Origin: an uncultured Bacillota bacterium
GTDB lineage: Bacteria; Bacillota_I; Bacilli_A; Erysipelotrichales; Erysipelotrichaceae
NCBI GenBank assembly: GCA_900321955.1
Contig: ONXX01000013.1
Coordinates: 1 to 10,811, forward strand
Direction of reading: 5' to 3'
Length of the DNA: 10,811 bases
Each line of letters opens with the position of its first letter. Within the stretch, counting starts at the first letter, position 1. Positions 1-5,719 of this stretch are shown piece by piece. The notes beneath the pieces were generated by a model, which did not search any database, had not been told where the DNA came from, and saw nothing but the letters and a program-made list of their open reading frames with translations. Both the position numbers and the translations under genes were made by a program.

Positions 1-530
1 TGCGGATCCCAGTTGATGACCCTCTTGCCGCGATAGATCAGTCCTTCTTTGTAATAAGTTACGAAAACCTTGACAACCGCCTTGGAAAGACCTTCATCCA
101 GCGTAAAGCGCTCTTTGCGGTAATCCGTGGAATTGCCCAGTTTTGCCCATTGCGAACGGATGAAATCGGAGTATTCATGTTTCCATTCCCAGGCTTTTTC
201 CAGGAACTTTTCTCTGCCGATATCGTAGCGGGAAATGCCCTGCTTCTTTAAACGTTCATCGACTTTCGCCTGGGTGGCAATACCCGCATGGTCCATACCC
301 GGAACCCATAAGACATCGTAACCCTTTAAACGGTTGTAACGTGCCAGAAGGTCCTGGATCGTATTGTCCATGGCGTGGCCCAAGTGCAGTTTGCCGGTAA
401 CGTTTGGCGGCGGAATGACGATGCAGTACGGTTTTTTAGACATGTCACCGCATTCAAAATAGTGGTGATCCAGCCATTCCTGATACTTGCCTTCTTCTAC
501 CTTTTTCGGTTCGTATTTGCTGTCAAGCAT
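1..530 (-). CDS. valS: Valine--tRNA ligase, N-terminal part (runs off left edge)
   Basis: ValRS attaches valine to tRNA-Val in the cytoplasm and edits mischarged threonine. The window holds the first 176 complete codons; class I valyl synthetases are about 880 residues, so some four fifths lie beyond the left edge. The translation begins [14 protein letters not shown]. It carries PPPNVTG at residues 40-46, the class I HIGH signature as HLGH at 49-52, and the ValRS-type stretch [12 protein letters not shown] at about 76-87. I translated the first 100 or so codons without finding a frame break. The ATG at 528-530 is preceded by AGGAGG (538-543) at 7-base spacing, which fixes the start. The T-box leader directly upstream independently supports an aminoacyl-tRNA synthetase, and its discriminator-pairing base suits tRNA-Val. 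Identification is firm. Confidence 0.97.
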   Translation of the reverse strand, partial: MLDSKYEPKKVEEGKYQEWLDHHYFECGDMSKKPYCIVIPPPNVTGKLHLGHAMDNTIQDLLARYNRLKGYDVLWVPGMDHAGIATQAKVDERLKKQGISRYDIGREKFLEKAWEWKHEYSDFIRSQWAKLGNSTDYRKERFTLDEGLSKAVVKVFVTYYKEGLIYRGKRVINWDP

Positions 531-728
531 AAGAGATCCTCCTAAAATAAAAAGGTGGCAAAAGGGCGCAGCTGCGCGGTACCACCTTAACTTATCGCTT
601 TCGCTCTTAACGCGAGCACACGTACATTCGTAGACTCCGAGACAACATTTTCACCTTAACCAGTATAAGTTCCACCAACCCTTATATCTCTATGTTTCCG
701 CTAAGATTACTTTCTTCTCTTCAACGTC
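531..728 (-). promoter_or_regulatory. T-box riboswitch leader of valS (valine-specific)
   Basis: The leader RNA of about 198 bases should sense uncharged tRNA-Val and allow transcription into valS when valine charging is low. The conserved 14-base T-box AAGGTGGTACCGCG lies at 588-575. Its UGGU would pair with the ACCA end of a tRNA with discriminator A, as tRNA-Val has. Upstream, Stem I features are visible: a K-turn-like pair (GAC..TTGA with GGAGTC), an AGUAA specifier-loop strand, and an apical GGGTTGGTGGAA loop closed by ATATAAG/CTTATA. In the 3' strand, GUU (646-644) sits just before the UCUC-GGAGUC element, where the specifier codon is expected, and GUU codes for valine. The T-box call is firm; the Stem I fold and specifier are hand-drawn. 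Confidence 0.93.
543..588 (-). terminator. Intrinsic terminator / antiterminator switch of the valS T-box
   Basis: Read on the minus strand, the T-box half AAGGTGG (588-582) can pair with CCACCTT (558-552). The self-complementary GCGCAGCTGCGC (577-566) lies between them, and the T-rich tail TTTATTTT follows. This is the terminator conformation. It uses the same bases that bind the tRNA acceptor end in the antiterminator, so the two folds exclude each other. The valS ribosome binding site starts right after the T tract. Confidence 0.88.
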
Positions 729-734
729 TCTTAA

Positions 735-763
735 ATTATAGTTTATCTGCCTGATAAAGGCAA
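735..763 (-). promoter_or_regulatory. valS promoter
   Basis: A perfect -10 TATAAT (740-735) lies 17 bases downstream of a -35-like TTGCCT (763-758; 4 of 6 consensus positions). The predicted start, near 728, falls at the base of T-box Stem I. The -35 element begins only two bases after the engB stop codon, so valS has its own promoter with almost no spacer. Read-through from the tig-lon-engB transcript would also pass through the T-box and be controlled by it. Confidence 0.75.
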
Positions 764-764
764 A

Positions 765-1316
765 TCAGCCAAGAGCCTCCATAATACGGTCTTTGATCTC
801 CTGGATGTTTTTCTTTTTCTCTGCCGAAACATAGACGACATTGTCCATATCCTTGAACAGCTTATGTTTGTTGTTCATCAGCTGATTGTTGGAAAGCTTG
901 TCGATCTTGTTGGCGGCGATCAGATAACGCAGCTGATGCGCTTCCAGATAATCTTTCATATCCAGATCATCTTTTGTTAAGCCGATTCTCGAGTCGACAA
1001 TCATGATGACCAAAGCGATCTTGTCCTTGCGGTCAAAATAATCATCCATCATTTTACCAAAGGCGATCGCTTCATTCTGCGAACGTCTGGCATAGCCATA
1101 GCCCGGTACATCGACAGCCGTATACAGCTCATCAACATCAAAGAAGTTGATCAGTTTGGTCTTGCCCGGTGTCTTGCCGACGTAGGCGAGCTTCTGATTG
1201 TAGATCGCATTGATCAAAGAAGATTTGCCGACATTGCTTCGGCCGACAAAAACGACTTCCTTTTCCGTCTGCGGGAATTGGGAACCGTTTTGTGCCGAAC
1301 AGAGAAACCGGATCAC
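765..1316 (-). CDS. engB: Ribosome-assembly GTPase EngB (YsxC/YihA)
   Basis: EngB is a small Ras-like GTPase; in Bacillus the homologue YsxC is essential for late assembly of the 50S subunit. The 183 residues show a complete G domain: P-loop GRSNVGKS at 25-32, a conserved TPGKT segment at about 49-53 in the switch I region, DVPGYG (G3) at about 69-74, NKID (G4) at about 136-139, and a VSAE G5 element near 163. Length is slightly short for the family (about 190-200), mostly from a brief N-terminus. The start appears to be GTG (1316-1314). Its last two bases and the following A form the lon stop (GTGA overlap), which implies translational coupling to lon; a weak GAGG lies about 10 bases upstream. 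There is no room for a separate promoter. The function follows from the family and the call is firm; the exact start is less so. Confidence 0.96.
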   Translation of the reverse strand: MIRFLCSAQNGSQFPQTEKEVVFVGRSNVGKSSLINAIYNQKLAYVGKTPGKTKLINFFDVDELYTAVDVPGYGYARRSQNEAIAFGKMMDDYFDRKDKIALVIMIVDSRIGLTKDDLDMKDYLEAHQLRYLIAANKIDKLSNNQLMNNKHKLFKDMDNVVYVSAEKKKNIQEIKDRIMEALG

Positions 1317-3616
1317 TTTACCAATGCCTCATTGATGACCTGATCGACCTTTTCGACCGGAATGTAGGTCACTTCGTTTTTGACCGTCTCCGGAATATCG
1401 TCCAGATCCTTGATGTTGCCCTTTGGAATGATGATCGTCTTGATACCGCTCCGGTGGGCTGCCAAAGACTTCTCTTTTAAGCCGCCGATCGGAAGGACAT
1501 TGCCGCGAAGGGTTACTTCTCCGGTCATTGCCAGATCCTTTTTGACCGGCGTCGAAGTCAAAGCAGAAACGATCGCCGTCGTAATCGTGACACCGGCAGA
1601 TGGACCGTCTTTTGGCACGGCACCTTCCGGTACATGGATATGGATATCGTGTTTCTCAAAGAACTCGATCGGAATGTTGTATTTCTTGGCATTGGCCTTG
1701 ATGAAGTCCAATGCGATCTTTGTCGATTCCACCATGACATCACCAAGCTGACCGGTGACGATCAGGTTGCCCTTGCCTTCAAAGTAGTTGACTTCAACCG
1801 GCAGGATATCGCCGCCGAAAGAAGTGTAAGCCAAGCCGGTAACCACACCGATCTGGTCTTTCTTTTCCTTTGTGCCGTAATCGAAGATCTCATGACCCAG
1901 CCAGGTGTTGATCAGTTTCTTGGAAATCTTGACTGATTTCTTCTTTTCCTTTAAGATCGCCAGTACCGTCTTACGGCAAAGCTTGCCGATCGTACGTTCC
2001 AATTGTCTGACGCCGGCTTCTCTGGTGTAATGGCGGATGATGTAAAGGATCATATCATCGCTGAAGCTGATCTGATTGCTCTTTAAGCCATTGAGCTCGA
2101 TCTGTTTTTTGATCAGATGGTTCTTGGCGATATTGAGCTTTTCAAATTCGGTATAGGACGATAATTCAATGATCTCCAGTCTGTCCAAAAGTGCCGGCGG
2201 GATATTGTCCCGATAGTTGGCAGTACAGATAAACAGAACATCCGAAAGATCGTATGGTTCTTCCAGATAGTGATCCGAGAACTGGAAATTCTGTTCCGGA
2301 TCAAGGACTTCCAGCATTGCAGAAGAAGGATCGCCCTTGTAATCGGAAGCCATCTTATCGATTTCATCGATCAAAAAGACCGGATTCAAAGTGCCTGCTC
2401 TCTTCATACCCTGGATGATACGTCCAGGCAAAGCACCTAAATAGGTACGGCGATGGCCGCGGATTTCTGCTTCATCACGCACGCCGCCCAAAGAGATCTT
2501 GACGAAATGTCTGTCCAGTGCCCTGGCAACTGATCTGGCAAGAGAAGTCTTACCGACACCAGGAGGACCGACCAGACAGATGATCGGTGCTTTCAAGGAG
2601 TTGGTCATCTGCTTGACTGCCAGATACTCCAGGATTCTTTCCTTGACCTTATCCAGACCGTAATGGTCTTCATCAAGGATACGTGAAGCTTCTGCCAGAT
2701 CATCGTTATCTTCGGATTTCTGATACCATGGAACATTCAATAACCATTCAAGATAGGTGCGTATGACACCGGTTTCGCCGGTTGTCGGCGGCAGCATCTC
2801 GTAATGCTTGAATTCCTCTCTGGCCTTGGCTTTGACATTCTCCGGGAACGGTTCATTCTCGACTCTTTCTCTTAAGTCGTCGATATCCGAACCGCCGTCC
2901 TTGCCGCCGAGTTCATCCTTGATCGCCTTGAGTTTTTCACGCAGATAGTAATCGCGCTGGCCGTCTTCAATGCTCTCTTTTACTTTCTCATTGATCTCCT
3001 GCTCGATCATGTCCATGTTGCGTTCCTTTTCGATGTGGGAAAGCATCATGTTCAGACGAAGATTGACATTCTCTTCTTCCAAGAACATCTGTTTTTCTTC
3101 GACATTCTGAATGTAGATCTGGGCAAAAGTATCGACCAGTACGGAAGCTAAAGAAGAATCAAAGACCGTAAACTGGCGGACCGGAAAACCTGGTCTGGCA
3201 TATTTCTGAGCGATGACGTTGAATTCAGCCAAGGCTCTCTTGGTCAGATCTTCGATGACGCTTTCGTCTTCAACATAATCATTGATCTCTTCGATCTCAA
3301 CAAAATTTACATCGTGCTTGATGAAATGTTTGGTTATATGACATCTGGTCAGACCGTTAAAAACGACCTTGAGATGATCATCTCTTTCCCTGCTTGTCTT
3401 GATGCGGCAGATCGTGCCGATATTAAAGACATCGTCCGGTCCCGGTACATCAACCGTCAGATCCTTTTGCGAGACAAGAACGATATTGGACTGGTAGGCG
3501 TTAGCGTATTTTACCGCATCGACCGAAGCCTGTCTTCCTACTTCTACCGCCAGATCCTGCATCGGGAAAATGACCGCACCTCTGGTACATAATAAAGGAT
3601 AAGAATATTTGCTCAT
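1313..3616 (-). CDS. lon: ATP-dependent protease Lon (LonA type)
   Basis: Lon is a cytoplasmic homohexameric AAA+ serine protease that unfolds and degrades misfolded and selected regulatory proteins. All domains are present in the 767 residues. An N-terminal LON substrate-binding domain (about 6-200) leads into a helical linker to about 300. The ATPase has Walker A GPPGVGKT (350-357), Walker B FLIDEID (414-420), a sensor 1 Asn near 467 and the TREAGVRQLER helix (531-541). The protease domain holds PKDGPSAG with nucleophile Ser673 and GGLKEK with Lys716, a spacing of 43 as in the E. coli Ser-Lys pair. There is no transmembrane segment in the linker, so this is LonA, not LonB. The ATG follows GGGAGG at 6-base spacing. 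Lon sits 45 bases after tig behind a short hairpin, and its stop overlaps engB, so it probably depends on the tig promoter. No heat-shock operator (CIRCE or CtsR-like) was seen. Confidence 0.98.
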   Translation of the reverse strand: MSKYSYPLLCTRGAVIFPMQDLAVEVGRQASVDAVKYANAYQSNIVLVSQKDLTVDVPGPDDVFNIGTICRIKTSRERDDHLKVVFNGLTRCHITKHFIKHDVNFVEIEEINDYVEDESVIEDLTKRALAEFNVIAQKYARPGFPVRQFTVFDSSLASVLVDTFAQIYIQNVEEKQMFLEEENVNLRLNMMLSHIEKERNMDMIEQEINEKVKESIEDGQRDYYLREKLKAIKDELGGKDGGSDIDDLRERVENEPFPENVKAKAREEFKHYEMLPPTTGETGVIRTYLEWLLNVPWYQKSEDNDDLAEASRILDEDHYGLDKVKERILEYLAVKQMTNSLKAPIICLVGPPGVGKTSLARSVARALDRHFVKISLGGVRDEAEIRGHRRTYLGALPGRIIQGMKRAGTLNPVFLIDEIDKMASDYKGDPSSAMLEVLDPEQNFQFSDHYLEEPYDLSDVLFICTANYRDNIPPALLDRLEIIELSSYTEFEKLNIAKNHLIKKQIELNGLKSNQISFSDDMILYIIRHYTREAGVRQLERTIGKLCRKTVLAILKEKKKSVKISKKLINTWLGHEIFDYGTKEKKDQIGVVTGLAYTSFGGDILPVEVNYFEGKGNLIVTGQLGDVMVESTKIALDFIKANAKKYNIPIEFFEKHDIHIHVPEGAVPKDGPSAGVTITTAIVSALTSTPVKKDLAMTGEVTLRGNVLPIGGLKEKSLAAHRSGIKTIIIPKGNIKDLDDIPETVKNEVTYIPVEKVDQVINEALVK

Positions 3617-3631
3617 ATAAAACCTCCCTTA

Positions 3632-3658
3632 TTTAAGAAAAGACGCTGAGCGTCTTTT
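3632..3658 (-). terminator. Symmetric hairpin between tig and lon, possible partial terminator
   Basis: AAAAGACGC (3638-3646) and GCGTCTTTT (3650-3658) form a perfect 9-bp stem with a 3-base loop. It lies 4 bases after the tig stop and 22 bases before the lon start. On the minus strand the stem is followed by TTAAAT rather than a clean T run (the T residues are part of the stem), so it is probably an attenuating or mRNA-stabilising hairpin rather than a full stop. A partial terminator would let trigger factor be made in excess over Lon from one transcript. It is a symmetric A-stem-T hairpin and could act in either direction, but no gene approaches from the left on the plus strand. Confidence 0.55.
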
Positions 3659-3661
3659 TGA

Positions 3662-4924
3662 TTATTTCTTCAGTAAATCCAAAGCTTTCTGCATTCTCAG
3701 ATCATCTTTGAGAGTATCTGCCGGAACATACTTCTTGACATCATCGACCGGCATGCCGTACATCTCGGCCATCTTGTCATATTCGCTGTTCAGATCCTCG
3801 TCATTTACTGTCACATTCTCGCTCTTGGCAATCTGGTCTAAAGCAAGATTGATCTTAATACGCTTGTTGGCATCATCTTTCATGGAATCTCTGAGCTGAT
3901 CGACAGTCTGGTTGGTGATCTTAAGGAACTGTGCGAGGGAAAGACCCTGCTGCATCATTCTTGCTTCGTAGTTCTGGATCATGTTGTCAAGTTCGCTCTT
4001 GACCATGACTTCCGGAATTTCAACTTCCGTGATCTCGGCGATCTTATCCATCAGATCGGATTCAGCCTTGTTAGCAGCTTCGCTCTCTTTTCTCTTGGCA
4101 AGATTGTCTTTTGTATAGTTTCTCAGTTCATCGACTGTATTGACGCCGTCATACTTGAGTTCCTTGACGAATTCATCATTGAGTTCAGGAAGAACTTTCT
4201 TCTTGATCTCATGAACGGTAACCGTGAAACGGGTCTCTTTGCCTTTGAGGTTCTCAGCCTGATAATTCTCAGGGAAAGTGACATTGATATCTTTTGTTTC
4301 TTCGGACTTCATACCGATCAGCTGCTCTTCAAAGCCCGGGATGAAGGAATGGGAACCGATGACCAGGTCATAGTTTTCACCCTTGCCGCCGTCAAACGGT
4401 ACATCATTTAAGAAGCCTTCGAAATCGATAACAGCAGTATCGCCGTCTTCAACTTCGCCGTCTTCCTTTAATTCCAGATCCGCCTTGCGGTCTAAGAGAT
4501 CTGCGATCTGATCGTCGATCTCTTTGTCATCAACCTTGACTTCTTCGACCTTGTATTCAATGGCCTTGTAGTCACCGAGTTTGACATCCGGCAAAACCGG
4601 GCAGACAAAGGTCATGACACACTTGTCATCATTGATCTCGTCGATCTTGAGCTCCGGTCTGTCGATCAGAGTTACATCATGTTCCTTCACTGCTGCATCG
4701 AGGGTACCCTGTGCAAGTGCTTCTGCTGCATCGATGAGGACTTCGTTATGGTTGATGTATTTTTCAGCCAGGTGCTTAGGCGCCTGTCCTTTTCTGAAAC
4801 CCTTAATTTCTACTTTGGCAGCCAGCTTTTTGAAAGCAGCCTCTTTTGCCTTGGCCCATGCATCGCCATCCAGCGTGCAGGTTAATTCGGCTTTGGCATT
4901 TTCAATCTTTTTATATTCAGACAT
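3662..4924 (-). CDS. tig: Trigger factor, ribosome-associated chaperone and prolyl isomerase
   Basis: Trigger factor docks beside the ribosome exit tunnel and shields nascent chains. The 420 residues have the standard three parts. An N-terminal ribosome-binding domain (1-110) carries the docking loop GFRKGQAP at 42-49. An FKBP-type peptidyl-prolyl isomerase domain spans about 155-243 (GDTAVIDFEGF at the start, FIPGFEEQLIGM near 194-205). A long helical C-terminal substrate-binding domain spans about 245-420. Length is typical (420-435). The ATG at 4924 is preceded by AAAGGAG (4939-4933) at 8-base spacing. The protein is strongly acidic and Lys/Asp/Glu-rich, as usual for the family. It leads a probable tig-lon-engB transcript. 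In Bacillus clpX follows tig; here lon follows directly. Confidence 0.98.
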   Translation of the reverse strand: MSEYKKIENAKAELTCTLDGDAWAKAKEAAFKKLAAKVEIKGFRKGQAPKHLAEKYINHNEVLIDAAEALAQGTLDAAVKEHDVTLIDRPELKIDEINDDKCVMTFVCPVLPDVKLGDYKAIEYKVEEVKVDDKEIDDQIADLLDRKADLELKEDGEVEDGDTAVIDFEGFLNDVPFDGGKGENYDLVIGSHSFIPGFEEQLIGMKSEETKDINVTFPENYQAENLKGKETRFTVTVHEIKKKVLPELNDEFVKELKYDGVNTVDELRNYTKDNLAKRKESEAANKAESDLMDKIAEITEVEIPEVMVKSELDNMIQNYEARMMQQGLSLAQFLKITNQTVDQLRDSMKDDANKRIKINLALDQIAKSENVTVNDEDLNSEYDKMAEMYGMPVDDVKKYVPADTLKDDLRMQKALDLLKK

Positions 4925-4951
4925 ATTCCTTACTCCTTTAAAGTCTTACTT

Positions 4952-4981
4952 ATTTTATCATTTAAATCTGCTAAATGCCAT
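4952..4981 (-). promoter_or_regulatory. tig promoter (extended -10)
   Basis: On the minus strand TGATAAAAT (4960-4952) combines a TAAAAT -10 with an extended TGn element. ATGGCA (4981-4976; 4 of 6 matches to TTGACA) lies 18 bases upstream as a -35. The -35 is also the final part of the perfect palindrome at 4976-5000, so anything bound there would compete with RNA polymerase. The start would fall near 4945, giving a leader of about 20 bases that includes the ribosome binding site. This is a motif-level prediction. Confidence 0.55.
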
Positions 4982-5000
4982 ATAAAAGCCTTATATGGCA
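4976..5000. repeat. Perfect 10-bp inverted repeat upstream of tig (operator or terminator)
   Basis: TGCCATATAA and TTATATGGCA form a perfect 10-bp dyad around 5 bases. It lies 17 bases beyond the second in-frame stop of the upstream small gene and overlaps the predicted tig -35. As an RNA hairpin in the minus-strand transcript it is followed by only three T residues and is AT-rich, so it would be a weak terminator. As DNA it could be an operator. It does not match the CIRCE (TTAGCACTC-N9-GAGTGCTAA) or CtsR heat-shock sites. Confidence 0.6.
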
Positions 5001-5017
5001 CTGATTTGTCACTTGCC

Positions 5018-5074
5018 CTAAGCAAAGGCCTGATCAATGAATTCTTCGATCTTTTTTGCCAGGTTCTTGCTCTC
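5018..5074 (-). other. In-frame coding-like extension after the amber codon
   Basis: After the TAG at 5077-5075 the same frame continues open for 18 codons, ESKNLAKKIEEFIDQAFA, and then meets a second TAG at 5020-5018. The peptide is a well-formed amphipathic Lys/Glu helix of the same style as the gene before it, and it ends just before the palindrome at 4976-5000. This looks like the original C-terminus separated by a nonsense codon. A single CAG-to-TAG change would explain it, and CAG is used as a Gln codon four codons earlier. Confidence 0.55.
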
Positions 5075-5644
5075 CTAACGGTCAACGATCTGTGGCAAGA
5101 ATAAGAGCAGTTCCTTATACAACAACTGCTGGGCCAGTTTGAGTTTGGAAGGCTCCTTGAGATAGTATTCCGTCAATCGCTTATTAGTACCGATAAAGCA
5201 TTCCGTCTTGGTGACTTCCTGCAAGTCTTTCGGATTGAAGAACAATTGACGCTTGTCGTCTTCATAAAGGAACTGGTGGTCGATCTCCTGACGTATCAGA
5301 GAATCGATCAGCAAGGCCTTGGCATTGGCAGATCCTTTTGAGGCAAGGAACCTCTTGCACAAAGGAATCTCATTTCTAAGATTTTTCTTATCCAAGGCGG
5401 ATACCGCCAGAAGCTGATGCTGCTCATCCTTGAACAGAAAGGATTCAATCTGTTCATCACTCACATAGGGACGCTTGTGTTCTTCATCATCCAGTTTTCT
5501 TAACAGTTCACTTAATTTTTCTTCCAGGTCTCTGGGAACATAAGGCATGTCCAGTTCATTTTTGATCATACGGACAGCATTGTCCTTGTCCCCTTTTTCA
5601 ATCAGTTCATTGATTCTGTCTAAGATCTCATCATAATAATTCAT
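5075..5644 (-). CDS. Small helical protein, DUF3196-like, possibly truncated by an amber codon
   Basis: I do not know a function. From the ATG at 5644 the product is 189 residues beginning MNYYDEILDRINELIEKGDK. It is soluble, without signal peptide or membrane span, and almost entirely predicted helix. It contains RINELIEKGDKDNAVRMIKNEL, which resembles one TPR-like helix pair, and the motif NAKALLIDSLIRQEIDH. These features recall the DUF3196 family of Firmicutes, from memory only. A GTG at 5668 would add 8 residues but lies upstream of the predicted -10, and neither start has a ribosome binding site; the ATG suits a leaderless mRNA. The frame ends at TAG (5077-5075) but stays open for 18 further sensible codons. 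The gene stands alone between the hyd terminator and the tig promoter. That it is a real gene is likely; its name is tentative. Confidence 0.75.
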   Translation of the reverse strand: MNYYDEILDRINELIEKGDKDNAVRMIKNELDMPYVPRDLEEKLSELLRKLDDEEHKRPYVSDEQIESFLFKDEQHQLLAVSALDKKNLRNEIPLCKRFLASKGSANAKALLIDSLIRQEIDHQFLYEDDKRQLFFNPKDLQEVTKTECFIGTNKRLTEYYLKEPSKLKLAQQLLYKELLLFLPQIVDR

Positions 5645-5651
5645 ATACAAA

Positions 5652-5660
5652 AGTATAACA
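5652..5660 (-). promoter_or_regulatory. Extended -10 promoter of the small gene, apparently leaderless
   Basis: TGTTATACT (5660-5652) is an extended -10 element: TATACT matches TATAAT at 5 of 6 positions, with TG one base upstream. No -35 is visible because the hyd terminator stem occupies that region (CCGGCC). A start 6-8 bases downstream falls at A5646 or A5644, and A5644 is the first base of the ATG. The mRNA would thus carry zero to two bases of leader, which agrees with the absence of a ribosome binding site. Confidence 0.5.
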
Positions 5661-5667
5661 GATTGCA

Positions 5668-5693
5668 CAAGAAAGGCCGGTTGAAACCGGCCT
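5668..5693 (-). terminator. Intrinsic terminator of the hydCBA operon
   Basis: On the minus strand AGGCCGGTT (5693-5685) pairs with AACCGGCCT (5682-5674) around 2 bases, realistically 7-8 bp with a 4-6 base loop. TTTCTT follows. It lies 26 bases after the hydA stop. The GC-rich stem and T-rich tail make a strong rho-independent terminator separating the hydrogenase operon from the small gene downstream. Confidence 0.88.
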
Positions 5694-5719
5694 GTTCTCA
5701 GTATTGATTTTGTGATCCT

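Noticed and set aside
1292..1936. Plus-strand open frames of 62-123 codons opposite lon and engB
   Set aside because: They lie fully antisense to firmly identified genes, have no ribosome binding site and show no recognisable domain; they follow from the codon bias of the real genes.
4581..4985. Plus-strand open frame of 134 codons opposite the 5' end of tig
   Set aside because: Low-complexity Ser/Leu-rich translation of antisense tig, extending into the tig promoter; no start signal and no known fold.
4925..5017. A small RNA gene between the small gene and tig
   Set aside because: The only structure is the single 10-bp hairpin; no separate promoter-terminator pair encloses an RNA there.
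5645..5668. GTG at 5668 as an 8-residue longer start for the small gene
   Set aside because: It lies upstream of the only plausible -10 and has no ribosome binding site; MNYYDE at the ATG looks like a natural N-terminus.
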